A stretch of 64,000 nt of DNA, from the NCBI RefSeq assembly GCF_000429445.1, contig NZ_AUBW01000003.1:186001-250000 (forward strand). The letters run 5' to 3'. Below, piece after piece: positions 25,475-33,898 of this stretch. The number at the start of each line of letters is the position of its first letter. Within the stretch, counting starts at the first letter, position 1. The notes below the pieces were generated by a model. It had not been told where the DNA came from. It saw only the letters and a program-made list of their open reading frames with translations, and did no database searches. Source of the DNA: Algoriphagus terrigena DSM 22685. Its GTDB lineage: Bacteria; Bacteroidota; Bacteroidia; Cytophagales; Cyclobacteriaceae. The position numbers and the translations under genes are program-made.

Positions 25475-26694
25475 TTATTCTTAAATCTAGCGATTTGGGC
25501 GATACCCTCCGCCAGTTTTTCGATCTCTGATCTGGTATTGTAAACCGAGAAAGAGGCCCTCACAGTTCCTTCGATCCCAAATCTTTTCATCAGTGGTTGC
25601 GTGCAATGGTGGCCGGTGCGGACGGCAATTCCTTTGGCATCCAACATCTGTCCCACATCGAATGGATGCATTCCGTTGATATTGAAAGACAAAACGGAAA
25701 CTTTCTCTTTGGCAGTCCCTATTGGAACAAATCCTTTGATATCACTCAACAATTCGTTAGCATGGATCAAAAGCCCATCTTCATGCGCTTTGATCGCCGG
25801 CTTCCCCAAAGAATTGACAAAATCCAACGCAGCTTTGAATGCAATCACGTCCGCAATGTTGGGAGTACCCGCCTCAAATTTGAAAGGAATGTCGTTATAA
25901 GTTGTCTTTTCAAACGTGACTTCTTTGATCATTTCACCGCCGCCGAGGAATGGTGGCATGGCTTCGAGCACGTCCCTTTTTCCATATAAAACCCCAAGGC
26001 CGGTGGGACCATAGATCTTGTGAGCGGAAAAAGCCAGAAAGTCGCAATCCAAGTCCTGGACGTCGATCTCTAAGTGTGAGGTGGACTGCGCTCCGTCCAA
26101 GAGGACTTTTGCCCCGACAGCATGTGCCGCGGCGATCACCTTTTTAACAGGATTGATCGTGCCCAGCGCATTGGATGCGTGGACGACGCTGACCAGTTTT
26201 GTCGTGGGGGAAAGGAGCTTTTCAAATTCCCCGAAGAGGATTTCTCCTGCGTCGTTAATCGGGATGATTTTTAGAATGGCTCCGGTTTCTTCGCAGAGCA
26301 TCTGCCAAGGCACGATATTGGAGTGGTGCTCAAGCGTAGAGATGATGATTTCGTCACCTTTTCCGATGAACTTTCTTCCAAAAGTCTTCGCTACCAAGTT
26401 GATACTTTCGGTCGTCCCTTTGGTGAAAATGATCTCCGCAAACTCTTTAGCTCCGATAAATTCCCGAACGGCCTCACGCGTTTCTTCATAGTATCTGGTA
26501 GCTCTATCCGCCAAAACATGTGCGCCGCGGTGAATATTGGAGTTGTCCAGCTCATAGTAGTTGGACAGAGCATCGATCACAGACTTTGGCTTCTGCGTCG
26601 TGGCCGCATTATCAAAATAGATCAGGGGCTTGCCGTGCACTTCTTGGTGAAGCACAGGAAACAAGCCCCTGATCTGTTCGATGTTTAAACTCAT
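25471..26694 (-). CDS. sufS: Cysteine desulfurase SufS
   Basis: This 407-residue PLP enzyme is a group II (SufS/CsdA) desulfurase. It takes sulfur from cysteine for Fe-S cluster building. Visible features are YFDNAATTQKP near the N-terminus, TLEHHSNIVPWQ, the PLP lysine in FLAFSAHKIYGPTG (about residue 226) and the catalytic C364 in RTGHHCTQPLM. It lies 8 bases after sufD and overlaps sufE. Confidence 0.97.
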   Translation of the reverse strand: MSLNIEQIRGLFPVLHQEVHGKPLIYFDNAATTQKPKSVIDALSNYYELDNSNIHRGAHVLADRATRYYEETREAVREFIGAKEFAEIIFTKGTTESINLVAKTFGRKFIGKGDEIIISTLEHHSNIVPWQMLCEETGAILKIIPINDAGEILFGEFEKLLSPTTKLVSVVHASNALGTINPVKKVIAAAHAVGAKVLLDGAQSTSHLEIDVQDLDCDFLAFSAHKIYGPTGLGVLYGKRDVLEAMPPFLGGGEMIKEVTFEKTTYNDIPFKFEAGTPNIADVIAFKAALDFVNSLGKPAIKAHEDGLLIHANELLSDIKGFVPIGTAKEKVSVLSFNINGMHPFDVGQMLDAKGIAVRTGHHCTQPLMKRFGIEGTVRASFSVYNTRSEIEKLAEGIAQIARFKNK

Positions 26695-26702
26695 GATGAG
26701 AT

Positions 26703-27971
26703 TTAGAATTTACTTCCCAATCGCTCCTGAATGAGCGAATCGCAATACTCGCGGAAGCTTTCCGTCTTGATTTTTTCCAATACCTCCCCAGCGAAAGCAT
26801 GAAGCAACAAGCCCTTGGCTTGGAGCTTGTCGATTCCTCTGGCTTGAAGGTAGAAAAGCGCTTCCTCGTCCAGCTGACCTACGGTACAGCCGTGAGAGCA
26901 CTTCACGTCGTCCGCCCAAATTTCCAATTGAGGCTTGGTGTTGACAGTCGCATCTTCGGAAAGAAGGATGTTGTTATTTTGCTGAAAGGCATTGGTCTTT
27001 TGCGCGTCCTGACGGACAAAGATCTTCCCGTTGAAAACGCCTCTGCTTTGGTCAGCAAGGATGCCTTTGTACAGTTCGTTGGATTCGGCGTGAGGAATGG
27101 TGTGGTCCACGTTGGTGTGGTTATCCACGTGGGTTTTGCCATTCAAAAGGTAAATCCCGTACATGTTTCCTTCGGAATTGCTTCCGACTAGATTCAGGTT
27201 CAGGTTGTTTCTCACCATATCCCCGGAAAGCGAAATGTTCACGGAGTTGAAGGTCGAATCTTTTTGAATGTCAGCTTCTATCGTGCTGACTTCGATGACG
27301 TTTTTGCCCTCGTTTTGAATCCGGTAGTAGTGGACGTGAGAACTCACTCCGCCTTTCACTTCCACGACCTCGTTGACGAAATAGCTCGATTCCCCGAGGC
27401 TGATGCTTTGATCAATGAACGTGACTTCTGAGAGATCTCCCACTTCGATCCAAACCCGTGGCTGGATCAACTGACCGCCGTTTGCCTGATCAAAGGATAA
27501 CAAGAGGATCGGCTTTTCAACTTGCGCTTTCTTCGGAACTGAGATGAAAATCCCGTCCTGGAAAGTGGCTTGATTCAAAGCTGCAAAAGCATCTTTTCCC
27601 GGCTTGGCGATGGAGCCAAGGGCCAATTCAGACTTTTCGGAGAGCAAGGATACTTCGATTCCTTCGATTTTGGCAGAAAGTTCTGGAAGGAAATTTCCGT
27701 TGGCAAACACCAATATATCTCCGTCAAAACCTTCGTAAACGGCAGATTTCACATGCTCTGCGGTCACTGCAAAAGGCAGGGCAGGAGAGAAGTCGGTGAT
27801 CTTTTGCTCCAGTTTCTTGCTGATGTTGGTAAACTTATATTCCTCAGCTTTTACAGCGGGAAGCCCCTGGGCCAGATAGGAAACTTTTGCAAGCGTCCGG
27901 ACTGACTCAAAGTTTTTTGGAGCGGCTTCGATCAGGCTGCTGAATGAATCTTGTTTGGTCAAGGTACTCAT
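26703..27971 (-). CDS. sufD: Fe-S cluster assembly protein SufD
   Basis: This 422-residue protein is the SufB-related scaffold partner SufD. The N-terminal part is variable. The right-handed beta-helix core includes IDQSISLGESSYFVNEVVEV, and the C-terminal signature CSHGCTVGQLDEEALFYLQARGI ends in LLHAFAGEVLEKI. It lies 17 bases after sufC and 8 before sufS, so it works within the SufBCD complex. Confidence 0.97.
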   Translation of the reverse strand: MSTLTKQDSFSSLIEAAPKNFESVRTLAKVSYLAQGLPAVKAEEYKFTNISKKLEQKITDFSPALPFAVTAEHVKSAVYEGFDGDILVFANGNFLPELSAKIEGIEVSLLSEKSELALGSIAKPGKDAFAALNQATFQDGIFISVPKKAQVEKPILLLSFDQANGGQLIQPRVWIEVGDLSEVTFIDQSISLGESSYFVNEVVEVKGGVSSHVHYYRIQNEGKNVIEVSTIEADIQKDSTFNSVNISLSGDMVRNNLNLNLVGSNSEGNMYGIYLLNGKTHVDNHTNVDHTIPHAESNELYKGILADQSRGVFNGKIFVRQDAQKTNAFQQNNNILLSEDATVNTKPQLEIWADDVKCSHGCTVGQLDEEALFYLQARGIDKLQAKGLLLHAFAGEVLEKIKTESFREYCDSLIQERLGSKF

Positions 27972-27988
27972 GATTGTGGTGTTAGAAA

Positions 27989-28753
27989 TCAGACAGTGGC
28001 TTGGGAATCAACTTCTTCTTTGATCCAGTCGTAGCCTTTCTCCTCCAGTTCCATTGCCAGTTCTTTGGTGCCTGACTTTACGATTCGGCCTTTGTAGAGT
28101 ACGTGGACGAAGTCCGGAACGATGTAGTCCAGCAACCGCTGGTAGTGGGTCACCACGATGGTTGCCGTTTTTTCTGATTTCAATTGGTTGACGCCGTTAG
28201 ACACGATTCTCAGTGCGTCGATGTCCAGTCCAGAGTCGGTTTCATCCAAGATGGACAAGGTCGGCTCCAGCATAGCCATCTGGAAGATCTCGTTTCTTTT
28301 CTTTTCTCCTCCGGAAAAACCTTCGTTTAGAGATCTGCTGAGCAACTTTTGGTCGATCTCGACGAGTTTCATCTTCTCCTTCATCAGGGTCAAAAACTTC
28401 ACTGCGTCCAAAGGCTCCAAGCCTCTGTACTCACGTACTTGATTGACCGCAGTTCTGAGAAAATTCGTAGAGGAAACTCCAGGAATCTCCACAGGATATT
28501 GGAAAGCCAAGAAAACGCCTTCTCTTGCACGGTCCTCAGGAGCGAGGTCTAGCAGATCTTTTCCTTTAAAGGTTACTTCCCCTTCGGTTACTTCATATTC
28601 TTCACGGCCTGCCAATACTGAAGCCAAGGTGGATTTTCCGGAACCGTTTGGTCCCATGATGGCGTGTATCTCGCCGGCCTTTACTTCAAGATTGATTCCT
28701 CTTAGGATTTCATTTCCTTCGATTGATGCGTGAAGGTTTTTTATTGATAGCAT
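27989..28753 (-). CDS. sufC: Fe-S cluster assembly ATPase SufC
   Basis: This 254-residue ABC-type ATPase has the Walker A motif GPNGSGKS at 34-41, a Q-loop in FLAFQYPVEIPGV, the SufC-type signature FSGGEKKRNEI and the Walker B region LSILDETDSGLDIDAL, followed by VVTHYQRLL. It powers the SufBCD scaffold. It lies 48 bases after sufB and 17 bases before sufD. Confidence 0.98.
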   Translation of the reverse strand: MLSIKNLHASIEGNEILRGINLEVKAGEIHAIMGPNGSGKSTLASVLAGREEYEVTEGEVTFKGKDLLDLAPEDRAREGVFLAFQYPVEIPGVSSTNFLRTAVNQVREYRGLEPLDAVKFLTLMKEKMKLVEIDQKLLSRSLNEGFSGGEKKRNEIFQMAMLEPTLSILDETDSGLDIDALRIVSNGVNQLKSEKTATIVVTHYQRLLDYIVPDFVHVLYKGRIVKSGTKELAMELEEKGYDWIKEEVDSQATV

Positions 28754-28801
28754 GATTCTATTTTTTCAATTTTTAAATGTTCCAATTTTTCAATTGGAGA
28801 A

Positions 28802-30247
28802 TTAACCAACGGACCCCTCTAAAGTCAGCGCCAGCAACTTCTGCGCTTCCACTGCAAACTCCATCGGAAGCTGGTTCAGCACTTCTTTGGCGTAGCCGTT
28901 CACGATCAAGGCAACTGCATCTTCAGTGGCGATTCCACGTTGGTTGCAATAGAAGATCTGATCTTCGCCGATCTTGGAAGTGGTCGCTTCGTGCTCGACT
29001 TTCGCACTCGGATTATTGATGTCGATGTAGGGGAAGGTATGTGCTCCGCACCGGTCACCCATCAGCAGCGAGTCACATTGAGAGAAGTTTCGTGCATTGT
29101 CTGCGCGCTTCATCACCTGCACCTGACCTCTGTAGGAGTTTTGGGATTTGCCTGCGGAGATACCCTTAGACACGATTCGAGACTTGGTGTTTTTCCCGAT
29201 GTGGATCATCTTGGTGCCCGTATCTGCCTGCTGATAATTGTTGGTCACAGCGACAGAATAGAATTCACCGATGGAGTAATCGCCTTTCAAGATGCAGGAA
29301 GGATATTTCCAAGTCACCGCAGATCCTGTTTCCACCTGAGTCCAAGAAATCTTGGAATGGTCGCCAGCGCAGATTCCACGCTTGGTTACAAAATTGTAAA
29401 TACCGCCTTTGCCTTCTTTATCACCTGGATACCAGTTTTGAACGGTGGAGTATTTCACCTGAGCGTGCGTACCGGCATAGATTTCCACGACGGCGGCATG
29501 CAATTGGTTTTCGTCACGGGATGGAGCAGTGCAGCCTTCCAAATAGCTAACATAGGATTCATCATCGGCCACGATCAGCGTTCTTTCGAATTGACCTGTG
29601 TTTGCGGCATTGATTCGGAAGTAGGTAGAAAGCTCCATCGGGCAGCGGACGCCCTTTGGAATGTAGCAGAATGATCCGTCGGAGAATACCGCGGAATTCA
29701 GGGCTGCATAATAATTGTCAGTCATCGGTACGACCGACCCGAGATATTTTTGGATCAATTCAGGATATTCTTTGACAGCTTCGCTGAAAGAGCAAAATAC
29801 GATTCCCAGCTTGGAAAGTGTGCCTCTGAATGTCGTAGCAACGGAAACGGAGTCCAACACTGCATCGACAGCAATGCCTTGCAATCTCTTTTGCTCATTC
29901 AAAGAAATTCCCAATCGCTCGTAGATAGCAATCAGTTCCGGATCGACTTCGTCCAGGTTTTTTGATTTTTTGATCTGCTTGGGAGCGGAATAGTAGCGAA
30001 GCGCCTGAAGGTCTATTTTTGGATAGTGTACATTAGCCCATTCGGGTTCGGTCATGGTCAACCAAGTCCGGAAAGCCTTCAATCTCCACTCGAGAAGCCA
30101 TTGAGGCTCTTCTTTTTTAGCAGAAATCCATCGAATGATGTCTTCATTCAGCCCAATCGGAGCCTCATCGGCTTCGTAATTGACTGACCAGCCATGTTCG
30201 TATTCTTTGGAGGTTAGTTCTTCTAAAATCGAGTTGTCTTTGCTCAT
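28802..30247 (-). CDS. sufB: Fe-S cluster assembly protein SufB
   Basis: This 481-residue scaffold is where the Fe-S cluster is first built. The family blocks are clear: [21 protein letters not shown], then [77 protein letters not shown] and [28 protein letters not shown], ending with [21 protein letters not shown]. It is the first gene of the operon sufBCDSE-DUF59-bacilliredoxin and lies behind a promoter with a palindrome at 30283-30315. Confidence 0.98.
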   Translation of the reverse strand: MSKDNSILEELTSKEYEHGWSVNYEADEAPIGLNEDIIRWISAKKEEPQWLLEWRLKAFRTWLTMTEPEWANVHYPKIDLQALRYYSAPKQIKKSKNLDEVDPELIAIYERLGISLNEQKRLQGIAVDAVLDSVSVATTFRGTLSKLGIVFCSFSEAVKEYPELIQKYLGSVVPMTDNYYAALNSAVFSDGSFCYIPKGVRCPMELSTYFRINAANTGQFERTLIVADDESYVSYLEGCTAPSRDENQLHAAVVEIYAGTHAQVKYSTVQNWYPGDKEGKGGIYNFVTKRGICAGDHSKISWTQVETGSAVTWKYPSCILKGDYSIGEFYSVAVTNNYQQADTGTKMIHIGKNTKSRIVSKGISAGKSQNSYRGQVQVMKRADNARNFSQCDSLLMGDRCGAHTFPYIDINNPSAKVEHEATTSKIGEDQIFYCNQRGIATEDAVALIVNGYAKEVLNQLPMEFAVEAQKLLALTLEGSVG

Positions 30248-30282
30248 GTGCTGAGTTATTTAGACTAATTATATTTTAACTG

Positions 30283-30315
30283 CAAAGGTACAACATATAA
30301 TTAAAATAATATGTT
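30283..30315 (-). promoter_or_regulatory. suf operon promoter with a palindromic operator-like site
   Basis: On the minus strand TACCTTTG (30290-30283) fits the -7 consensus TAnnTTTG, 36 bases before sufB. Directly upstream is the exact inverted repeat AACATAT-N10-ATATGTT (30292-30315). It covers the place where a -33 element should be, so a regulator bound there would be expected to block or help RNA polymerase. The regulator is unknown. Confidence 0.6.
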
Positions 30316-30399
30316 CGCCGTCATTCGAATTATCTATGAATGATGCCAAAAACAGATCGAAAAAGGCCCGAAGCTTCCAGATTTTCAACAAAGTGGGCT

Positions 30400-30434
30400 A
30401 AAAAAAATGAATTCCGACGTGGGTCGGAATTCAT
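30400..30434 (-). terminator. Terminator of the Lrp/AsnC gene
   Basis: On the minus strand a perfect 12-bp stem (ATGAATTCCGAC, loop of four, GTCGGAATTCAT) is followed by a run of T. It begins 56 bases past the stop codon and separates this gene from the SUF operon. Confidence 0.9.
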
Positions 30435-30489
30435 CGCCATCGCATGAAAGCGATCTGAAATTATTTATTTGATTTTAATCTAAATAGAG

Positions 30490-30963
30490 TTACTTCTCTT
30501 TGTCAAAAAACTGAATCGGTCGATTGATGCTTTCCTCCAAGACAATCAATGTTTCTGTTCTGTCGATTCCATCCACTTTTTGGATCTTGTCCAAAACCAA
30601 TCGCAGGTGGTTTGTGTCGCGACAGATGATCTTTGCGAAAATGGAATAATTCCCAGTCGTGTAATAGGCGCTCACTACTTCAGCGATTTCCTTCAGCCGC
30701 TCGATGACCGTGTCGTAGAGTGAACTCTTCTCAAGATAAATTCCGAGGAAGGCCGAGATGTCATAGCCCAGCTTTGAGAAGTCAATATTGAGGGTCGCAC
30801 TCTTCACTATTCCCATATCCTCCAATTTTTTCATCCTCACGTGGACAGTTCCGGAGGACACAAAAACCTTTTTGGCAATCTCAGTATAAGGGGTCTTTGC
30901 ATCTTCGTTGAGCAACGAGATGATCTTGAGGTCTATGTTGTCGATATCTAAAATTTTGTCCAT
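30490..30963 (-). CDS. Lrp/AsnC family transcriptional regulator
   Basis: This 157-residue protein has an N-terminal winged helix (about 5-60, IDLKIISLLNEDAKTPYTEIAKKVFVSSGTVHVRMKKLEDMGIV). A C-terminal ligand-binding RAM domain (about 70-150) includes EVVSAYYTTGNYSIFAKIICRD, the strand-loop that senses amino acids in the family. Its target genes are unknown. It lies upstream of the SUF operon and is separated from it by a strong terminator. Confidence 0.95.
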   Translation of the reverse strand: MDKILDIDNIDLKIISLLNEDAKTPYTEIAKKVFVSSGTVHVRMKKLEDMGIVKSATLNIDFSKLGYDISAFLGIYLEKSSLYDTVIERLKEIAEVVSAYYTTGNYSIFAKIICRDTNHLRLVLDKIQKVDGIDRTETLIVLEESINRPIQFFDKEK

Positions 30964-31343
30964 TTTCCTATAGAGGATTTAGATGATTGTTAATGAAGGA
31001 TGCGGTAAATTAGAGATTGTTCAAAATATTGCAAAATTTTTTTTTCAATTTGTAATTAATGACAAAATCCATTTACTTTGGGCTTATCAAATAATGGCAA
31101 TTGAAAATTTGGTTTTAGGGAGGTTGGGTGCCAGATAAATTTGACGACATCCGAAAAACCAAACAATTGGTATTCAACGCGAAAACTTTTAATCTCTAAA
31201 GTTATATTTGGGTTTATATTCTGAAAAGGGTCTTGCTACTGGCAAGACTTTTTTGTTTCCCGGGTAAGCAGATTTATTTTTTAAAATACAAAAAATTGCA
31301 TTTGAAGTTTTTAAAAGTGTATTTTTAACTATACTTTTGAACT
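30964..31343. other. AT-rich intergenic stretch with a promoter-like box and a terminator-like hairpin
   Basis: There is no protein gene in these 380 bases. On the plus strand TATATTTG (31203-31210) matches the -7 consensus and is followed, after about 20 bases, by the hairpin listed separately. A second -7-like box, TACTTTTG (31332-31339), lies only 4 bases before the ATG at 31344, too close for a normal leader. Confidence 0.5.
31226..31254 (+). terminator. Terminator-like hairpin upstream of the gene at 31344
   Basis: GTCTTGC-TACTG-GCAAGAC is followed by six T; an upstream AAAAG can extend the stem into the T run. It ends 90 bases before the next start codon, with no coding gene just upstream, so it may end a small RNA or act as an attenuator. 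Confidence 0.6.
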
Positions 31344-31880
31344 ATGCAAAATTTATCTCTGCTCCGAAGGTTTTTTGTCTTGTCCTGCTTGGGACTTTTT
31401 CTCACACTTCCGCTCGAAAACGGTGGTGCTGTAGCTCAGCAAAGCTCAGAATTAGTTGAATTCAACGCCATGGAGGTGGATTATCACAAGTTGAGTCTTC
31501 TCAAGATTCGCGCAATCTCGGATGCTGGGGATTTCACAAAAGCGGAGGAATTGAAGGTTTCTCCCCTGACTACCGTGGAGGAAAACATGGCCAGGAACCT
31601 GAATTCGCATTGGGCATGGCGGGAGAATACCCTAGAAATGATCGACAGCTATTCGACCTTTCTATTCAGGACCAAAAAGAGCCAAGAGTTGGATGAAGTT
31701 AAAGTCGTCTTGCTGGTCAACTCCAAGGGGCGAGTAGCGGGCTTCGAGTTGTTGGGTTCTACCGACAAAGGCCTCAAAGAGCGTCTGGATCATTTGATTA
31801 GAAAATTGCCGGATTGCAAACCGGTACCCGGCTATATGAGCTATAGTCCTGAGAAATTCGAGATGACAATCAGAAAATAA
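31344..31880 (+). CDS. Secreted protein with a TonB-C-like C-terminal domain
   Basis: This 178-residue protein has a signal peptide (about 1-32, ending VAQQ) and a helical middle (about 45-100). A C-terminal segment (VKVVLLVNSKGRVAGFELLG, then LDHLIRKLPDCKPVPGY) has the beta-alpha-beta rhythm of the TonB C-terminal domain. It has no TonB-like membrane anchor or proline-rich region, so it is not a normal energy transducer. The role is unknown. The gene is single and followed by a terminator. Confidence 0.7.
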   Translation: MQNLSLLRRFFVLSCLGLFLTLPLENGGAVAQQSSELVEFNAMEVDYHKLSLLKIRAISDAGDFTKAEELKVSPLTTVEENMARNLNSHWAWRENTLEMIDSYSTFLFRTKKSQELDEVKVVLLVNSKGRVAGFELLGSTDKGLKERLDHLIRKLPDCKPVPGYMSYSPEKFEMTIRK

Positions 31881-31883
31881 CAA

Positions 31884-31908
31884 GGCCGGATTATCCGGTC
31901 TTTTTTTT
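31884..31908 (+). terminator. Terminator of the TonB-C-like gene
   Basis: GGCCGGA-TTA-TCCGGTC is followed by eight T, 3 bases past the stop codon. Confidence 0.88.
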
Positions 31909-31968
31909 GAGCGGTGGGGTACGCGTTGGGGGGCTTTCCTATTTTTAGTCAACCAACCTTAAGCCCCC

Positions 31969-33888
31969 ATGAGAAAAATTACCCTTTTGACAGTTGCATG
32001 CCTGGCCTCGGGCATTGCTGCTGCTCAGGTCCGATCTTTTGAGCCTGATAAACTTTTCCCTGAGAAAAATGAGAAATTGAAGTTTCACACGGTCTCCGGG
32101 GAAAGGCATGGCCCGTCCTTCTTTAAGAAATATCAGTTTCCAGAAGTGGAGTATGCGCCGGGAGAAAAACTGGCTTTTGATAAATACCACACCGTAGATG
32201 TCATGTACGCCTGGTATGAGAAATGGGCGGCTACGTATCCGGAAATTGTAGACTTATACGTAATCGGTCATTCTTTTGAGGGGCGACCAATCTATCAGAT
32301 GACGCTGACGAACAAAAAGACCGGCAAAGACACCGACAAGCCGGCAGCTTATTTTGAAGGAGGTCGCCATTCTGGAGAGATTACTTCCAGCGAATCCATT
32401 CTTTGGTTGACACAGCATTTGCTCGAAAACTACGGCAAAGACCCTGAAATCACCGCTCTGATAGATAGCAAGGCGATTTACCTTCGTCCACAAAACAACC
32501 CCGACGGATCTAATCTTTACCTCCATACTGAGCAAAGAAACCGGAGCACGGTCAGATCAACTGACAACGATCGGGATGGATTGCTGGACGAAGATCCTGA
32601 GGAAGATCTGGACGGTGATGGCATCATCTATCAATTAAGAAAAAAGGTCGTAACTCCAGAAGAAAAGGAAAAAGCCAATTTCATCATCGATCCCAAGGAT
32701 CCCAAAGGGAGATTGATGAAGCGGACTTTCCCAGGCAAAGGGGACTACCTCGTTTATACAGAAGGCATCGACAATGACGGCGATAGTTCCTTCAATGAAG
32801 ATGGAGTAGGGGGATTGGACCTTCACCGTAATTATCCGGAAAACTGGCGGCCCAACTCAGGCGGTGATCTGACTGGGCGTGGCTACACCCAAGGTGGAGC
32901 AGGCGAGTATCCACTCAGCGAAGCAGAAACCCGCACCACCGTACTTTGGATCTTGAGCCATCCGAATATTTCGGTTGTGAATTCCATGGATACCAGTGTT
33001 CCGATGCACTTGAGGCCACCGTCCACTTCCAAATCCACAGATCGGATGTATCCTCAGGATTTGGAGATCTATAAAGAAATGGATCAGCTGGGCCTTTCGT
33101 TTACTGCGTACCCGTGGGCAGGAGATGTCTATGAAACCTATTCCACCCGCTACAAAGTCAATACTATGACAGGCGATCCGCTGAAACCCGAACCGCTTTT
33201 CGGCCACGGACCTGATTTTGGCTATTTCTACTTTGGCAGTATCTGGTACGGAGATGAGCTTTGGAACAACGGCGCGATGAAGGATTATGACGGAGATGGG
33301 ATTTATGACCAATACGACGGCCTGATGTGGGACGACGAAGCCAATGGCAGCAAAGGTTTCAGGCCATGGGCGCCGATGACTCACCCACAACTCGGCGAAG
33401 TCGAGATTGGCGGTTTTCATCCAAAATTCTTCGGACAAAACGGTCCCCCTTGGCAGTTGGAGAGCTGGGCTAAAAAGCAGGCACTCTTCAACCTGGCCAT
33501 GGCCAAGAAACTACCCCAGCTCACGATCTCTGATATGAAAGTGACGAAACTTCCCGACGGCGAATTTGAAATCACGCTCGAGTGGAGCAACACCGGAGAA
33601 CTTCCCGTGGCTTTGGAACAAGCCAAACTCGTGAAGATCGTGCAGGAAGATCGGGTCACGCTGGACTTTGACAAGGAGCTGACCAAAGGATACGAGGAAG
33701 CGAAAGTCAAGATCACCGCGCCGACTTTGTATGACAAGACGGTCTATTCGGGGTACACCGGAGTTGGGGAGAAAAAGACAGCGACGTTCAAAGTCAAAGT
33801 GGAAGGAAGCGAAGCCGTCAAAGGAAAAATCAAGCTTTCCTCTACGAGAGGTGGATATTTTGAAAGAGAATTTACATTAAACCAATAA
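31969..33888 (+). CDS. Secreted M14 family zinc carboxypeptidase-like protein
   Basis: This 639-residue protein has a signal peptide (1-19). Residues 70-450 are the M14 domain: zinc ligands H134 and E137 in GGRHSGE, NNPDGS, and an acidic Asp-rich insertion (about 198-280, DRDGLLDEDPEEDLDGDG). Then come DLHRNYP and DELW with the likely catalytic E430. The third zinc ligand, normally a His in a Y-H-T-x-x-G-x-x-LRP context, is D341 in MDTSVPMHLRP, and the usual Asn of NRN is H286. A beta-sandwich tail (about 500-639) follows. It probably acts outside the cell on peptides or peptidoglycan. The S9 peptidase gene follows 10 bases later. Confidence 0.88.
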   Translation: MRKITLLTVACLASGIAAAQVRSFEPDKLFPEKNEKLKFHTVSGERHGPSFFKKYQFPEVEYAPGEKLAFDKYHTVDVMYAWYEKWAATYPEIVDLYVIGHSFEGRPIYQMTLTNKKTGKDTDKPAAYFEGGRHSGEITSSESILWLTQHLLENYGKDPEITALIDSKAIYLRPQNNPDGSNLYLHTEQRNRSTVRSTDNDRDGLLDEDPEEDLDGDGIIYQLRKKVVTPEEKEKANFIIDPKDPKGRLMKRTFPGKGDYLVYTEGIDNDGDSSFNEDGVGGLDLHRNYPENWRPNSGGDLTGRGYTQGGAGEYPLSEAETRTTVLWILSHPNISVVNSMDTSVPMHLRPPSTSKSTDRMYPQDLEIYKEMDQLGLSFTAYPWAGDVYETYSTRYKVNTMTGDPLKPEPLFGHGPDFGYFYFGSIWYGDELWNNGAMKDYDGDGIYDQYDGLMWDDEANGSKGFRPWAPMTHPQLGEVEIGGFHPKFFGQNGPPWQLESWAKKQALFNLAMAKKLPQLTISDMKVTKLPDGEFEITLEWSNTGELPVALEQAKLVKIVQEDRVTLDFDKELTKGYEEAKVKITAPTLYDKTVYSGYTGVGEKKTATFKVKVEGSEAVKGKIKLSSTRGGYFEREFTLNQ

Positions 33889-33898
33889 AAGAGTAACG

